A stretch of 64,000 nt of DNA. It comes from Gammaproteobacteria bacterium (GTDB lineage: Bacteria; Pseudomonadota; Gammaproteobacteria; Burkholderiales; Rhodocyclaceae). A program made the position numbers and the translations under genes. Of this stretch, positions 1-10,654 are shown one piece after another. The DNA lies in NCBI GenBank assembly GCA_018824085.1, contig JAHJHI010000034.1, positions 124,001 to 188,000 on the forward strand. The letters run 5' to 3'. Under the pieces are notes generated by a model. The model saw only the letters and a list, made by a program, of their open reading frames with translations, was not told the DNA's origin and searched no databases. Within the stretch, counting starts at the first letter, position 1. Each line of letters begins with the position of its first letter.

Positions 1-1260
1 GGCCGAAGCCAGCGCCGCGATGTCCTCGCCGGTTCCCGTTGCGGCCGTGCCGCCACCGGTGGCGACCGGATCGAATTCCTGCAGCAGGTCGGCCACGCCG
101 ATTTCCTGTCCCGGGTGTTTGGTGGCCAGACGGATGACAATGTTGCGCAGCTCGCGGACGTTGCCCGGAAAACCGTAATCCAGCCACGCCTGCTGCGCCG
201 CGCCGTCAAAGGAAAAGGGTGCGCGTTCCAGCTGGAGGCACAGTTGCCGGCGGAAATGTTCGAGCAGCACCAGGCGGTCGGCGCCGGTGTTGCGCAATGC
301 CGGCAGGGTGATGGTGAATACGCTGAGGCGGTGATAGAGGTCGGAGCGGAAGCGGCCGGCGCGCACCTCTTCGCTCAGGTCGCGATTGGTGGCGGCGATG
401 ATGCGTGCGCTGGAATGGCGCAACTGCGTCTCGCCGACGCGCTGGTACTCCCCGTTCTCGAGTACGCGCAGCAGCTTGGCCTGCAGGTCCAGCGGCAGTT
501 CGCCGATCTCGTCGAGGAACAGGCTGCCGGCGGCGGCGTCCTCGAAGTAGCCGGCGCGCGCGCTCTGCGCACCGGTGAAGGCACCCCGGGCATGGCCGAA
601 CAGCGTCGGTTCGACCAGACTGGGCGAGATGGCCGCGCAGTTCAGTGCCAGAAAGGGCCTGCTTTTGCGCGCGGTGGAGTCGTGCAGGCGGTTGGCGACA
701 ATGTCCTTGCCGGTGCCGGACTCGCCTTCGATGAGCACCGGGTAGGGCAGGTCGGCGTACTGGGCAATCTGCGCGCGCAGACGTTCCATCGGTTCGCTGG
801 TGCCGATCAGCGTCGGCAGGGACTGCTCCGGCGTGGCGCGCGAGTCGGCGAGCTGGCGCAGCAGCGTGTGCAGCGCCTGCGGCTGTGCCGGTTTCGAAAT
901 GAACTCCGTGGCGCCGAGCGCGCGGGCGTGCCGTGCCGGGCCGTCTTCGCCCTGGCCCGACAGCACGACGATGCGGGTGTCCGGCGCGTGCGCGAGCAGG
1001 TCGGCAATGAGGGCGTAACCTTCATCCGGAAGGTGCGGGCAGGGCGGCAGTCCCAGATCGACCAGTGCGAGCACCGGCGGTGACGGCTGGGCACGCAGCC
1101 ACGCGATCGCGGCACCGCGCGTGGCGTGGCTCACCACGTCGAAGTCCTGATCCAGCAGGAAGGCGAGCGAGTCGGCGATCAGCGGGTCATCGTCGACGAT
1201 GAGCAGCCCCGGGCGCGCTGCCTGGGGAGCCTGTGGTCGCGGGTCATTCATCATGGGCAT
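1..1260 (-). CDS. Sigma-54-dependent response regulator, 3' end beyond window
   Basis: Two-component transcription activator working with sigma-54 RNA polymerase. 420 codons are visible. An N-terminal receiver domain (about residues 18-130) has an acidic IVDDD pocket and a DLGLPP motif at the phospho-acceptor. An AAA+ domain follows (about 145-390) with Walker A GESGTGKD, the sigma-54 contact loop GAFTGA and the Walker B segment [10 protein letters not shown]. The C-terminal Fis-type DNA-binding helices should lie beyond the left edge. Several ATGs cluster at the start (1260, 1254, 1251) with no clear ribosome site, so the start is uncertain by 2-3 codons. The DLGLPP receiver resembles the PrsR regulators that accompany PEP-CTERM/exosortase systems, and a PEP-CTERM gene lies about 10 kb away. 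That link is inference. No partner kinase is visible. Transcribed divergently from mlaF. Confidence 0.93.
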   Translation of the reverse strand, partial: MPMMNDPRPQAPQAARPGLLIVDDDPLIADSLAFLLDQDFDVVSHATRGAAIAWLRAQPSPPVLALVDLGLPPCPHLPDEGYALIADLLAHAPDTRIVVLSGQGEDGPARHARALGATEFISKPAQPQALHTLLRQLADSRATPEQSLPTLIGTSEPMERLRAQIAQYADLPYPVLIEGESGTGKDIVANRLHDSTARKSRPFLALNCAAISPSLVEPTLFGHARGAFTGAQSARAGYFEDAAAGSLFLDEIGELPLDLQAKLLRVLENGEYQRVGETQLRHSSARIIAATNRDLSEEVRAGRFRSDLYHRLSVFTITLPALRNTGADRLVLLEHFRRQLCLQLERAPFSFDGAAQQAWLDYGFPGNVRELRNIVIRLATKHPGQEIGVADLLQEFDPVATGGGTAATGTGEDIAALASA

Positions 1261-1321
1261 GAAGGATGATAGCGCAGCGCCGGACGGGCGCTTCCGGGCT
1301 GCGGAAGGACGCGTTGCCGTC

Positions 1322-1330
1322 TGATACAAT
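1322..1330 (+). promoter_or_regulatory. Candidate extended -10 promoter of the mla operon
   Basis: TGATACAAT fits an extended -10 element (TGn plus TACAAT) 34 bases before the mlaF start. No good -35 hexamer lies at the right spacing, which is compatible with an extended -10 promoter. It sits in the 103-base divergent gap between the response regulator and mlaF. Confidence 0.4.
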
Positions 1331-1363
1331 CCGCCGTCCTCATCACAAGACCGTTCAGCGCTC

Positions 1364-2185
1364 GTGTCCGTTTCCCTTCCGGCCGATGACATTCTGGTCG
1401 ATATGGCCAATGTCGATTTCGCCTACGACAAACGGCCCATCCTTTCCGGCATCAATCTGCGCATCCCCCGTGGCAAGCTGGTCGCCATCATGGGGGGCAG
1501 CGGCTGCGGCAAGACGACGCTGCTGCGCCTGATCGGTGGTCAGCTCAAGCCTACGGCCGGCACGCTGTCCGTTGCCGGCCACGACATGGCGGCATTGTCG
1601 CGTCGAGACATGTACGCGCTGCGCCGGCGTGTCGGCATGCTTTTCCAGTTCGGTGCGCTGTTTACCGACCTGAACGTGTTTGACAACGTGGCCTTTCCGT
1701 TGCGCGAGCACACGGACCTGCCGCCGGACATGATCCGCGACCTGGTGCTGATGAAGCTGCACGCCGTCGGCCTGCGCGGCGCGCACGGCTTGATGCCGGC
1801 CGAACTGTCGGGCGGCATGGCGCGGCGCGTGGCTCTGGCGCGTGCGGTCGCGCTCGACCCCATGCTCGTCATGTACGACGAGCCGTTTGCCGGTCTCGAC
1901 CCGATATCGCTGGCCGTGGTCGGGCAACTGATCCGCCGCCTCAACGACGCGCTTGGTGCAAGCTCGATCATGGTGACGCACGACGTGCAGGAGTCGCTCG
2001 ACATCGTCGATTACCTGTACTTCCTGTCCGATGGCCGCGTGGTGGCTGAAGGGACGCCGGACGAGATCCGCGCGTCGAGTGATCCGTTCGTGCATCAGTT
2101 CGTCAATGCCGACATCGACGGTCCGCTGCCCTTCCACTATCCTGCCGGCGACTACCGGCAGTCGCTGATGGAGCGCCCGGCATGA
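1364..2185 (+). CDS. mlaF: Phospholipid ABC transporter ATPase MlaF
   Basis: ATPase of the MlaFEDB inner-membrane complex that moves phospholipids between the inner membrane and the periplasmic carrier MlaC. 273 aa, the usual family length. Walker A GGSGCGKTTLL (about residue 45), ABC signature LSGGMARRVALARA and Walker B LVMYDEPFAGLD are all intact. The longest reading uses a GTG start. An internal ATG at 1403 would shorten it by 13 residues and cannot be excluded. The stop overlaps the mlaE start (ATGA), so the two are translationally coupled. First gene of mlaFEDACB. Confidence 0.95.
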   Translation: MSVSLPADDILVDMANVDFAYDKRPILSGINLRIPRGKLVAIMGGSGCGKTTLLRLIGGQLKPTAGTLSVAGHDMAALSRRDMYALRRRVGMLFQFGALFTDLNVFDNVAFPLREHTDLPPDMIRDLVLMKLHAVGLRGAHGLMPAELSGGMARRVALARAVALDPMLVMYDEPFAGLDPISLAVVGQLIRRLNDALGASSIMVTHDVQESLDIVDYLYFLSDGRVVAEGTPDEIRASSDPFVHQFVNADIDGPLPFHYPAGDYRQSLMERPA

Positions 2186-2970
2186 TCGCGCAAGTGCTCC
2201 GCTCGATGGGTGCCCGCGCGGTCGATGGAATCTGGCGCCTCGGTTTCATCAGCCGCTTCTTCGTTGCGCTGCTGATGCGTTCCGGCACCTCATTCACGCG
2301 CTTTTCGCTGACGATACGCGAGGTGTTTTCGACCGGCGTGCTGTCGCTCATCATCATCACCGTGTCCGGATTCTTCGTCGGACTGGTGCTGGGCCTGCAG
2401 GGCTACGAAACCCTGCAGCGCTACGGGTCGAGCGAGGCGCTGGGGATTCTCGTCGCGCTGTCGCTCGTGCGCGAGCTCGGTCCTGTCGTTGCCGGGCTGC
2501 TGTTTGCCAGCCGGGCCGGATCGGCGCTGACGGCCGAGATCGGGCTGATGAAGACGACGGAGCAGCTCAAGGCGATGGACATGATGGCCGTCGACCCGAT
2601 CGCGCGAGTCGTCGCTCCGCGTTTCTGGGGTGGCGTCATCTCGATGCCGTTGCTGGCGGCGCTCTTTTCGACGATGGGCGTGTTCGGCGCCTGGTTCATC
2701 GGCGTCGTGTTCATCGGCGTGGATGACGGCGCCTTCTGGTCGCAGATGCAGGCTTCCGTCGATTTCCGCTACGACATCGTCAACGGCATCATCAAGAGCG
2801 TCGTGTTCGGCTTCGCCGTGTCGCTGATTGCGGTGTTCGAAGGCTACGACTCCGCGCCGACTGCCGAAGGCGTGTCGCGCGCCATTACAAGAACAGTGGT
2901 GAATTCGGCGCTGACCATACTGGCGCTGGATTTCGTGCTTACATCCTTCATGTTCAGGGGTATCGGATGA
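2182..2970 (+). CDS. mlaE: Phospholipid ABC transporter permease MlaE
   Basis: Integral membrane permease of the Mla complex (262 aa, typical length). Hydrophobic helices at about residues 50-75, 90-110, 150-180 and 200-255 and the MlaE/TTG1 family features are visible, including the ELGPVVAGLLFASRAGSA segment. Starts with an ATG overlapping the mlaF stop and ends overlapping mlaD by four bases. Confidence 0.95.
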   Translation: MIAQVLRSMGARAVDGIWRLGFISRFFVALLMRSGTSFTRFSLTIREVFSTGVLSLIIITVSGFFVGLVLGLQGYETLQRYGSSEALGILVALSLVRELGPVVAGLLFASRAGSALTAEIGLMKTTEQLKAMDMMAVDPIARVVAPRFWGGVISMPLLAALFSTMGVFGAWFIGVVFIGVDDGAFWSQMQASVDFRYDIVNGIIKSVVFGFAVSLIAVFEGYDSAPTAEGVSRAITRTVVNSALTILALDFVLTSFMFRGIG

Positions 2971-3443
2971 ATCGTACTGTGCTCGACCTCTGGGTCGGTC
3001 TTTTCGTGGCCATCGGTGTTGCCGCAGTGTTGTTTCTGGCACTAAAGGTTGGCAACCTTGCGTCCGCTAACATTGGCGAGACATACAGGCTGCAAGCCAA
3101 CTTTGATAACATCGGCGGGCTCAAGCCGCGTGCGCCGGTGAAAAGTTCGGGTGTGGTGGTCGGACGGGTGACGGAAATCACTTTCGACCCCAATCTCTAT
3201 GTCGCTGTGGTCAAGATGGATGTCGACAAGCGTTACAGTTTTCCCCGTGACACGTTTGCAACCATTCTGACCTCGGGCCTGCTGGGGGAGCAGTACGTCG
3301 GATTTGAAGTGGGTGGCGACACCGAAATGCTTCAGGCCGGCGCAACCATCACCAAGACGCAATCCGCCGTGGTGCTGGAAAAGCTGATCAGCCAGTTCAT
3401 GTTCAACAAGGCTGCCGAGAGCCCGACCGCTCCCGCGCAGTGA
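2967..3443 (+). CDS. mlaD: Mla complex MCE-domain protein MlaD
   Basis: Substrate-binding subunit of the Mla system. It forms a periplasmic hexameric ring in characterised homologues. 158 aa. One N-terminal transmembrane segment (about residues 7-27) anchors the protein, followed by an MCE domain (about 38-116) with the YRLQANFDNIGGLKPRAPVK region. Start overlaps the mlaE stop (ATGA). The short tail after the MCE domain is normal for the proteobacterial type. Confidence 0.95.
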   Translation: MNRTVLDLWVGLFVAIGVAAVLFLALKVGNLASANIGETYRLQANFDNIGGLKPRAPVKSSGVVVGRVTEITFDPNLYVAVVKMDVDKRYSFPRDTFATILTSGLLGEQYVGFEVGGDTEMLQAGATITKTQSAVVLEKLISQFMFNKAAESPTAPAQ

Positions 3444-3475
3444 TGTGCCGAATGCATAGCCGGGAAGCTCTCGAA

Positions 3476-4333
3476 ATGACGAATATGAAAAATCAGAAAA
3501 CAACGGGCCTGCGCCCGGCGCTCGTTGCGGTTGTGGCCGCCAGCCTGCTTGCAGGCTGTGCGACCTCCGGCAATCCGAAGGATCCGATCGAAGGTTTCAA
3601 CCGTGCCATGTTCTCGTTCAACGAGACCGTGGACAAGGCCGTCATCAAGCCGGTGGCACAGGGCTATGACGCCATCACGCCACGGCCGGTCCAGACCGGC
3701 GTCTCCAATTTCTTCGCCAACATCGCTGACCTGTGGATCGGATTCAACAATCTGGTTCAGGGCAAGCCGGGCGAGGCGCTGTCCGACGTGAGCCGCGTGC
3801 TGATCAACACCACGATCGGCATCGTCGGCCTGTTCGACGTGGCGTCCGAAATGGGGCTGGAAAAGCACGACGAGGACTTCGGCCAGACGCTCGGCCGCTG
3901 GGGTGTCGGCGACGGCGCCTATGTCGTGCTGCCGATCTTCGGCCCCCGCACGCTGCGGGATACCGGCGGTTTCCTCGTCGATATCACCGTGGATCCGGTC
4001 GCGAATCACGAGCCGGTCGATGTGCGCAATGTTGCACTCGGCCTGCGGGCGATCGACACCCGTGCGTCGCTGCTGCCGGCGGAAAGCGCCATCGACGCCG
4101 CTGCGCTCGACAAGTACGCCTACGTGCGCGACGCTTATCTGCAGCGCCGCCGCAGCCTGATTCACGACGGCAATCCGCCGCGCGAGGTGGAAGACATGTC
4201 GTACGCGCCGAACGAGAACCTTTTGACGATGGTGCCCATCGAATCGACGTGGACCTTCATGCTGGTCGGCGCGCCGGCCACCGGAAACGTTGATACGCCG
4301 GTTGTTGCTGCGCTGAATACGGCGCAGCACTGA
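3476..4333 (+). CDS. mlaA: Outer-membrane lipoprotein MlaA (VacJ family)
   Basis: Outer-membrane component of the Mla pathway that takes phospholipids from the outer leaflet of the outer membrane. The ATG at 3476 is chosen because GGGAAG lies about 8 bases upstream. It yields a type II signal peptide with lipobox LLAGC (Cys at about residue 28). The mature part carries the VacJ core (DPIEGFNRAMFSFNETVD and NTTIGIVGLFDVAS). The open frame extends upstream to 3440 without a signal-peptide-like start. In enterobacteria mlaA is elsewhere on the chromosome. Placement inside the operon is a betaproteobacterial trait. Confidence 0.93.
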   Translation: MTNMKNQKTTGLRPALVAVVAASLLAGCATSGNPKDPIEGFNRAMFSFNETVDKAVIKPVAQGYDAITPRPVQTGVSNFFANIADLWIGFNNLVQGKPGEALSDVSRVLINTTIGIVGLFDVASEMGLEKHDEDFGQTLGRWGVGDGAYVVLPIFGPRTLRDTGGFLVDITVDPVANHEPVDVRNVALGLRAIDTRASLLPAESAIDAAALDKYAYVRDAYLQRRRSLIHDGNPPREVEDMSYAPNENLLTMVPIESTWTFMLVGAPATGNVDTPVVAALNTAQH

Positions 4334-4342
4334 TCTTCGCAA

Positions 4343-4366
4343 GACCCCGCGCCGGTGGGCGGGGTC
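4343..4366 (+). repeat. GC-rich hairpin after mlaA
   Basis: GACCCCGC and GCGGGGTC form an 8-base-pair stem with an 8-base loop, 9 bases after the mlaA stop. No T-run follows, so it is more likely an RNA 3' stabiliser or a structure acting with the terminator just downstream than a terminator by itself. Confidence 0.5.
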
Positions 4367-4379
4367 CATTGATCACAAC

Positions 4380-4407
4380 GGCCTGTCGCTTGTCGACAGG
4401 CCTTTTC
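4380..4407 (+). terminator. Intrinsic-type terminator between mlaA and mlaC
   Basis: GCCTGTCG (4381-4388) pairs with CGACAGGC (4394-4401) around a 5-base loop. A flanking G-C pair extends the stem and CTTTT follows. This is the architecture of a rho-independent terminator, placed 16 bases before the mlaC ATG and inside what is otherwise one operon. It may lower expression of mlaC and mlaB relative to mlaFEDA, or mlaC may have its own promoter. Confidence 0.65.
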
Positions 4408-4422
4408 ATTCCGGGAGAACGC

Positions 4423-5037
4423 ATGTTCAAGCGCTTTATTCAATTGATGTTGCTTTGCTTTGCCGTGAGTGCCAGCGCGCAGGCAAGTGCGGGTGTGGCG
4501 CCGGATGCGTTGATCAAGGGGGTGACGGACGACGTCCTGACGACCTTGCGCAACGACGCGGCGATCAAGGGTGGAGATGCCCGGCGCGCTGCCGATCTGG
4601 TTGAGACGAAGGTTCTGCCGCATTTCAACTTCATGAGGATGACGGCGCTGGCGGTGGGACGCGACTGGCGGACGGCGAGCGCTGAGCAGAAGAAGCAGCT
4701 GTCTGACGAATTCCGCACTCTGCTGGTGAGAACCTATTCGAATGCACTGACCAGCTATCGCGACCAGACAGTCGAGTTCCGGCCGTTCCGGATGGCGGCC
4801 TCGGATACCGATGTGACGGTTCGCACGCAGATCAACCAGCCTGGCGCCCGGCCGATTCCGATCGACTATGCGCTGGAAAAGCAGGACAGTGGCTGGAAGG
4901 TCTACGACGTGATCGTCGCCGGCGTCAGTCTGGTGACGAACTACCGGGAGACGTTTTCGTCGGAGATCCGGGCGGGTGGCGTCGACGGGCTGTTGAAGAC
5001 GCTGCGTGCCAAGAACGCGACGACGGCGTCAAAATGA
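4423..5037 (+). CDS. mlaC: Periplasmic phospholipid carrier MlaC
   Basis: Soluble periplasmic shuttle that carries phospholipid between the MlaA outer-membrane complex and MlaFEDB. 204 aa. Start at ATG 4423 with GGGAG seven bases upstream, giving a Sec signal peptide (about residues 1-23, cleavage near SAQA/SAG). The Tol_Tol_Ttg2 domain fills the rest, including the conserved QINQPGARPIPIDYAL region. Its stop overlaps the mlaB start (ATGA). A terminator-like hairpin lies directly upstream of its ribosome site. Confidence 0.94.
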   Translation: MFKRFIQLMLLCFAVSASAQASAGVAPDALIKGVTDDVLTTLRNDAAIKGGDARRAADLVETKVLPHFNFMRMTALAVGRDWRTASAEQKKQLSDEFRTLLVRTYSNALTSYRDQTVEFRPFRMAASDTDVTVRTQINQPGARPIPIDYALEKQDSGWKVYDVIVAGVSLVTNYRETFSSEIRAGGVDGLLKTLRAKNATTASK

Positions 5038-5333
5038 TCGCGCTGGACAAGGATGTGCTGAAGGTCACCGGAACGATGCGTCTGCCCGAAGCGGTTGCAT
5101 TGCGTGATGCCGGGCTCGCGCTGATTGCGTCGGCGAAATCGATCGACCTGTCGGGCGTCCGGGATGTCGATTCCTCCGCGCTCGCCGTGCTCCTTGCCTG
5201 GGAGCGTGCGTCCGACGGCGGAGCAGGGGAGCCGCTTGCGGTCACCGGTGCGCCCGAAGGGTTGCGCAGCCTTGCGCGCCTTTATGAAGTCTCGTCCTTT
5301 TGCGGGTTGAACGCCGAAGCTCCCGCACGCTGA
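5034..5333 (+). CDS. mlaB: STAS-domain subunit MlaB
   Basis: Small cytoplasmic STAS-domain protein (99 aa) that binds and supports MlaF in the Mla complex. The STAS core is visible as IDLSGVRDVDSSALAVLLAW, with the conserved helix-capping DSS(A) segment. Start overlaps the mlaC stop by four bases. Last gene of the mla operon. Confidence 0.9.
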   Translation: MIALDKDVLKVTGTMRLPEAVALRDAGLALIASAKSIDLSGVRDVDSSALAVLLAWERASDGGAGEPLAVTGAPEGLRSLARLYEVSSFCGLNAEAPAR

Positions 5334-5380
5334 ATGGCCGCCTTTCGGGGGCGGAATGACCCCGGTTCCGATCTGTTTTC

Positions 5381-6295
5381 ATGTCCGACTCTTCCCCCGC
5401 GCTGCTGATTGAAGGCGTCTGCAAGCGATACGCATCGCTCCAGGCGCTGGACCACGTGTCATTCGAGGTGCGACAGGGCGAGTTTTTCGGCTTGCTTGGC
5501 CCGAACGGCGCGGGCAAGACGACGCTCATTTCAACGATGGCCGGCCTGACGCGGCCCGACGACGGACGCATCCGGGTCATGGGACACGATGTCGTCTCCG
5601 ACTATCGGGCTGCGCGGCGCAATCTGGGTGTCGTGCCGCAGGAACTCGTTTTCGATCCGTTCTTTACTGTGCGCGAAACACTGCGCATCCAGTCCGGCTA
5701 TTTCGGGATGGGGCGCAACGATGCCTGGATCGATGAAATCCTGCATCATCTCGATCTCGGTGCGAAGGCGGACGTGAACATGCGCGCGCTTTCCGGAGGC
5801 ATGAAGCGGCGCGTGCTTGTCGCGCAGGCGCTGGTTCACCGGCCGCCGGTCATCGTGCTGGACGAACCCACCGCCGGTGTCGATGTCGAGTTGCGGCAGA
5901 ATCTCTGGGCTTTCGTACGCCGGTTGAACGAGCAGGGCCACACCATCGTCCTGACCACCCATTACCTTGAAGAGGCGGAAAGCCTGTGCGGACGCATTGC
6001 GATGCTCAAGCAGGGGCGCGTGCTCGCGCTGGAAACCACGAGCGACCTGCTGTCCCGGCGTTTCCAGTTGACACTGCTTCTGCGCTTGCGCGGTGGGGTC
6101 GCATTGCCGCAGGCGTTTCACGCAGTCGCGAAAGCGTCCGCCGACGGACGGGTGGCCATCGCGCTCGATGGCGCCGACGATGTCGCCGCCTGCCTGGCGC
6201 AGCTTCACGCGGCCGGTGTAGGGCTTGACGATGTCGAACTGAGGCGCCCCGATCTGGAAGACGTTTTCATCGCGATGATGCAGGAGGCTGCTTGA
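5381..6295 (+). CDS. ABC-2 type exporter ATPase, YadG-like
   Basis: Cytoplasmic ATPase (304 aa) of an ABC-2 exporter. It has Walker A GPNGAGKTT (about residue 46), ABC signature LSGGMKRRVLVAQAL and Walker B VIVLDEPTAGVD, followed by a C-terminal extension of about 80 residues usual in the YadG/DrrA class. Substrate unknown. Together with the next gene it forms a transporter pair found between mlaB and ibaG in many betaproteobacteria, so an envelope role is plausible but not shown. Confidence 0.9.
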   Translation: MSDSSPALLIEGVCKRYASLQALDHVSFEVRQGEFFGLLGPNGAGKTTLISTMAGLTRPDDGRIRVMGHDVVSDYRAARRNLGVVPQELVFDPFFTVRETLRIQSGYFGMGRNDAWIDEILHHLDLGAKADVNMRALSGGMKRRVLVAQALVHRPPVIVLDEPTAGVDVELRQNLWAFVRRLNEQGHTIVLTTHYLEEAESLCGRIAMLKQGRVLALETTSDLLSRRFQLTLLLRLRGGVALPQAFHAVAKASADGRVAIALDGADDVAACLAQLHAAGVGLDDVELRRPDLEDVFIAMMQEAA

Positions 6296-7050
6296 GCAAG
6301 GCGCTTCGCACGCTGATGTACAAGGAGCTGCTGCGGTTCTGGAAGGTGGGATTCCAGACCGTCGGCGCTCCGGTGCTTACAGCGCTGCTGTACCTGCTCG
6401 TGTTCTCGCACGTGCTTGACCGACAGGTCGAGGTGTATGGCGGTGTCGGCTACACCGCCTTCCTGGTGCCCGGCCTCATCATGATGAGCCTGCTGCAGAA
6501 CGCGTTCTCCAACAGCTCGTCGTCGCTGATCCAGTCCAAGGTGACGGGCAATCTTGTGTTCGTTCTGCTTACCCCGATTTCGTATCGCGAGTTCTTCGCC
6601 GCCTATGTGCTGGCGGCGGTGATTCGCGGGCTGCTGGTCGGTGCCGGCGTCTGGGCGGTGACGCTGTGGTTCGTCGATCTGCCGTACGCCCACCCGCTGT
6701 GGATTCTCGTGTTTGCGTCATTGGGCGGAGCCATCATGGCCAGCCTGGGCGTGATCGCGGGCATCTGGGCAGACAAGTTCGATCAGCTGGCGGCGTTCCA
6801 GAACTTTGTCGTGATGCCGCTGACCTTCCTGTCGGGTGTGTTCTACTCCATCCATTCCCTGCCGGAGTTCTGGCAGCGGGTGTCGCACGTGAACCCTTTT
6901 TTCTACATGATCGACGGCTTCCGTTACGGATTTTTCGGCCAGTCGGACGTGTCCCCATGGATAAGCGCACTTGTTGCGGGCGGCAGTTTTGTGGCACTCG
7001 CGCTGGTCACGCTTAATATGCTCGCTCGCGGCTACAAATTGAGAAGTTGA
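6292..7050 (+). CDS. ABC-2 type exporter permease, YadH-like
   Basis: Six-helix membrane permease (252 aa) of the ABC2_membrane family, partner of the preceding ATPase. The start is a TTG overlapping the ATPase stop (TTGA), supported by CAGGAGG a few bases upstream. The family motif around FLSGVFYSIHSLPEFWQ is present in the C-terminal half. Substrate unknown. Confidence 0.9.
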   Translation: MSKALRTLMYKELLRFWKVGFQTVGAPVLTALLYLLVFSHVLDRQVEVYGGVGYTAFLVPGLIMMSLLQNAFSNSSSSLIQSKVTGNLVFVLLTPISYREFFAAYVLAAVIRGLLVGAGVWAVTLWFVDLPYAHPLWILVFASLGGAIMASLGVIAGIWADKFDQLAAFQNFVVMPLTFLSGVFYSIHSLPEFWQRVSHVNPFFYMIDGFRYGFFGQSDVSPWISALVAGGSFVALALVTLNMLARGYKLRS

Positions 7051-7051
7051 T

Positions 7052-7288
7052 ATGGTTACTCCAGATAGCATCCAGGCCTCCATCACGGCCGGAATCGATT
7101 GCCAGCATTGTCAGGTCGCGGGTGACGGCCAGCATTTCGAAGCCATCATCGTGTCCGAGGCCTTTGAGGGCCTGAGTCGGGTACGCCGTCACCAGCTGGT
7201 GTACGGCGCGCTCGGGGATCGCATGCGCGAGGAGATCCACGCGCTGTCGATGAAGACGCTGACGCCGGCTGAATCGCAGAACGCCTGA
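7052..7288 (+). CDS. ibaG: BolA-family protein IbaG
   Basis: Small BolA-like protein (78 aa). Family members bind monothiol glutaredoxins and [2Fe-2S] clusters. The BolA core is readable as GDGQHFEAIIVSEAF, then RVRRHQLVYGALGDRM with the conserved His. It lies immediately upstream of murA (12-base gap), the position that defines ibaG/yrbA in gammaproteobacteria, so I prefer IbaG over BolA proper. Confidence 0.88.
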   Translation: MVTPDSIQASITAGIDCQHCQVAGDGQHFEAIIVSEAFEGLSRVRRHQLVYGALGDRMREEIHALSMKTLTPAESQNA

Positions 7289-8563
<1,275 letters not shown>

Positions 8564-8601
8564 TGTGCGTGCGCTGATCCGAAACGAAACGAGGCCTATC
8601 C

Positions 8602-9243
8602 GTGCAAGGCATTACCCTCGCGCTGTCCAAGGGACGCATTTTTGAAGAGACGCTGCCCTTGCTGGCGGCGGCAGGCATCGTGCCGACCGACGACCCCGAG
8701 ACGTCGCGCAAGCTCATCATCGACACCAACCGCCCTGACGTGCGCCTGGTCATCGTGCGTGCGTCCGACACGCCGACCTACGTGCAGTACGGCGCGGCTG
8801 ACCTCGGCATCGCCGGCAAGGATGTGCTGCTGGAACATGGCGGCGGCGGGCTGTACCAGCCGCTGGACCTGAAGATTGCGCGCTGCCGGCTGAGCGTTGC
8901 GACGCCGGCCGGTTTTGACTACGAACAGGCGGTGCGGCGCGGGGCCCGGCTCAAGGTGGCGACCAAGTACCTGCACACTGCGCGCGAACATTTCGCGGCC
9001 AAGGGCGTCCACGTTGACCTGATCAAGCTCTACGGTTCGATGGAACTTGCGCCGCTGGTCGGGCTGGCCGATGCGATCGTTGATCTGGTCAGCAGCGGCG
9101 GTACGCTGCGCGCCAACAATCTGGTCGAGGTGGAACACATCATGGACATCAGTTCGCGTCTGGTCATCAATCAGGCCGCGCTCAAGGTCAAGCACGGGCT
9201 GCTCATGCCCATCCTCGAAGCTTTCGAGGGAGCGGTGCAATGA
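8602..9243 (+). CDS. hisG: ATP phosphoribosyltransferase catalytic subunit HisG (short form)
   Basis: First step of histidine synthesis, ATP plus PRPP to phosphoribosyl-ATP. 213 aa is the short form, which lacks the C-terminal regulatory ACT-like domain and needs the HisRS-like subunit HisZ. No hisZ lies in this window. GTG start. Family segments [27 protein letters not shown] and [16 protein letters not shown] are present. Overlaps hisD by four bases (ATGA). Confidence 0.96.
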   Translation: MQGITLALSKGRIFEETLPLLAAAGIVPTDDPETSRKLIIDTNRPDVRLVIVRASDTPTYVQYGAADLGIAGKDVLLEHGGGGLYQPLDLKIARCRLSVATPAGFDYEQAVRRGARLKVATKYLHTAREHFAAKGVHVDLIKLYGSMELAPLVGLADAIVDLVSSGGTLRANNLVEVEHIMDISSRLVINQAALKVKHGLLMPILEAFEGAVQ

Positions 9244-10544
9244 ACACGCCGATCAGCCGGCTCGATTCGGCATCCGACGATTTCATCGAAACGCTGGATG
9301 CGCTGCTGGCGTTCGAGGCATCGACGGACGATGCGATCGAACACGCGGTGTCCGGCATCCTGCGTGACGTGCGCGAGCGCGGTGATGCCGCCGTGCTCGA
9401 ATACACCGCCCGTTTCGACAGGCTCGACGCGACGTCGATGGTCGAACTCGAACTGCCGCGCAGCGCGCTCGACGAAGCGTATGCAAGTCTGAGCGACGCG
9501 CAGCGCGGCGCGCTGGTCGAGGCGGCGGAGCGTGTGCGCCTGTATCACGAGCGACAGCGCCAGGAGTCCTGGGAATACACGGAGGCGGATGGCACGCGGC
9601 TCGGCCAGAAGGTGACGCCGCTTGATCGCGTCGGTCTCTATGTGCCGGGCGGCCGCGCGTCCTATCCGAGTTCGGTGCTGATGAACGCGGTGCCGGCCAA
9701 GGTTGCCGGTGTGGCCGAACTCATCATGGTGGTGCCGACTCCCGGAGGCGAGCGCAATGCCCTTGTGCTGGCGGCCGCGGCGATCACCGGCGTGGATCGC
9801 GTATTCACGATCGGCGGCGCTCAGGCGGTTGCGGCACTTGCCTACGGCACCGCGAGCATTCCCCAGGTCGACAAGATCGTCGGCCCCGGCAACGCCTATG
9901 TCGCGAGCGCGAAAAGGCGGGTGTTCGGCGTTGTCGGCATCGACATGGTGGCCGGCCCGTCCGAGGTACTCATCATTTCCGACGGGCACGGCAATCCGGA
10001 CTGGGTGGCGATGGATCTGTTCGCGCAGGCGGAACACGACGAACTGGCGCAGTCCATCCTGTTGTGCACCGATGCGGCATTCATCGACCGCGTGCATGCG
10101 TCGATCGATCGCCTGCTGCCGGGCATGCCCCGCCGCGACACGATTGCCACCTCGCTTGCCAACCGTGGCGCGCTGATCAGGGTCCGTGACTTGCAGGAAG
10201 CGTGCGACATCGCCAACCGCATCGCGCCCGAGCACCTGGAAATCTGTACCGATGAACCGCGTGCGCTGATGGACCGCATCCGCCACGCCGGTGCGATGTT
10301 CCTCGGCCATTATTCGGTCGAGGCGCTGGGCGACTATTGTGCCGGACCGAATCACGTGCTGCCGACGATGCGCAGCGCGCGCTTCTCCAGTCCGCTCGGC
10401 GTCTATGACTTCCAGAAGCGCACGTCCATTCTGGACATTTCGCCCGAGGGCGCGCAGAAGCTCGGGCGCATCGCGTCGGTGCTGGCGCACGGTGAAGGCC
10501 TGCAGGCACACGCACGCTCAGCGGAGTTCAGGATCGGCGACTGA
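9240..10544 (+). CDS. hisD: Histidinol dehydrogenase HisD
   Basis: Zn-dependent NAD enzyme for the last two oxidation steps, L-histidinol to L-histidine. 434 aa. Recognisable blocks are [23 protein letters not shown], the GPGNAYV and AGPSEVL segments, AEHDELAQ and APEHLEI, the last two carrying Zn and catalytic residues. Start overlaps hisG. In this genome hisD is followed by an unrelated block instead of hisC. Confidence 0.97.
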   Translation: MNTPISRLDSASDDFIETLDALLAFEASTDDAIEHAVSGILRDVRERGDAAVLEYTARFDRLDATSMVELELPRSALDEAYASLSDAQRGALVEAAERVRLYHERQRQESWEYTEADGTRLGQKVTPLDRVGLYVPGGRASYPSSVLMNAVPAKVAGVAELIMVVPTPGGERNALVLAAAAITGVDRVFTIGGAQAVAALAYGTASIPQVDKIVGPGNAYVASAKRRVFGVVGIDMVAGPSEVLIISDGHGNPDWVAMDLFAQAEHDELAQSILLCTDAAFIDRVHASIDRLLPGMPRRDTIATSLANRGALIRVRDLQEACDIANRIAPEHLEICTDEPRALMDRIRHAGAMFLGHYSVEALGDYCAGPNHVLPTMRSARFSSPLGVYDFQKRTSILDISPEGAQKLGRIASVLAHGEGLQAHARSAEFRIGD

Positions 10545-10654
10545 CTTCCCCGCCGGCGCCGTACAGCGTACAGTGCAGCCGGTTCATGCGCGCCCACCGA
10601 CGACGGACATCGTCGATCGGGTGATACGGGTGTGAACCGGTCAGGGGGAGAACG

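Noticed and set aside
9171-10511. 446-aa open frame on the minus strand
   Set aside because: Antisense of hisD, no recognisable fold, Arg/His-rich.
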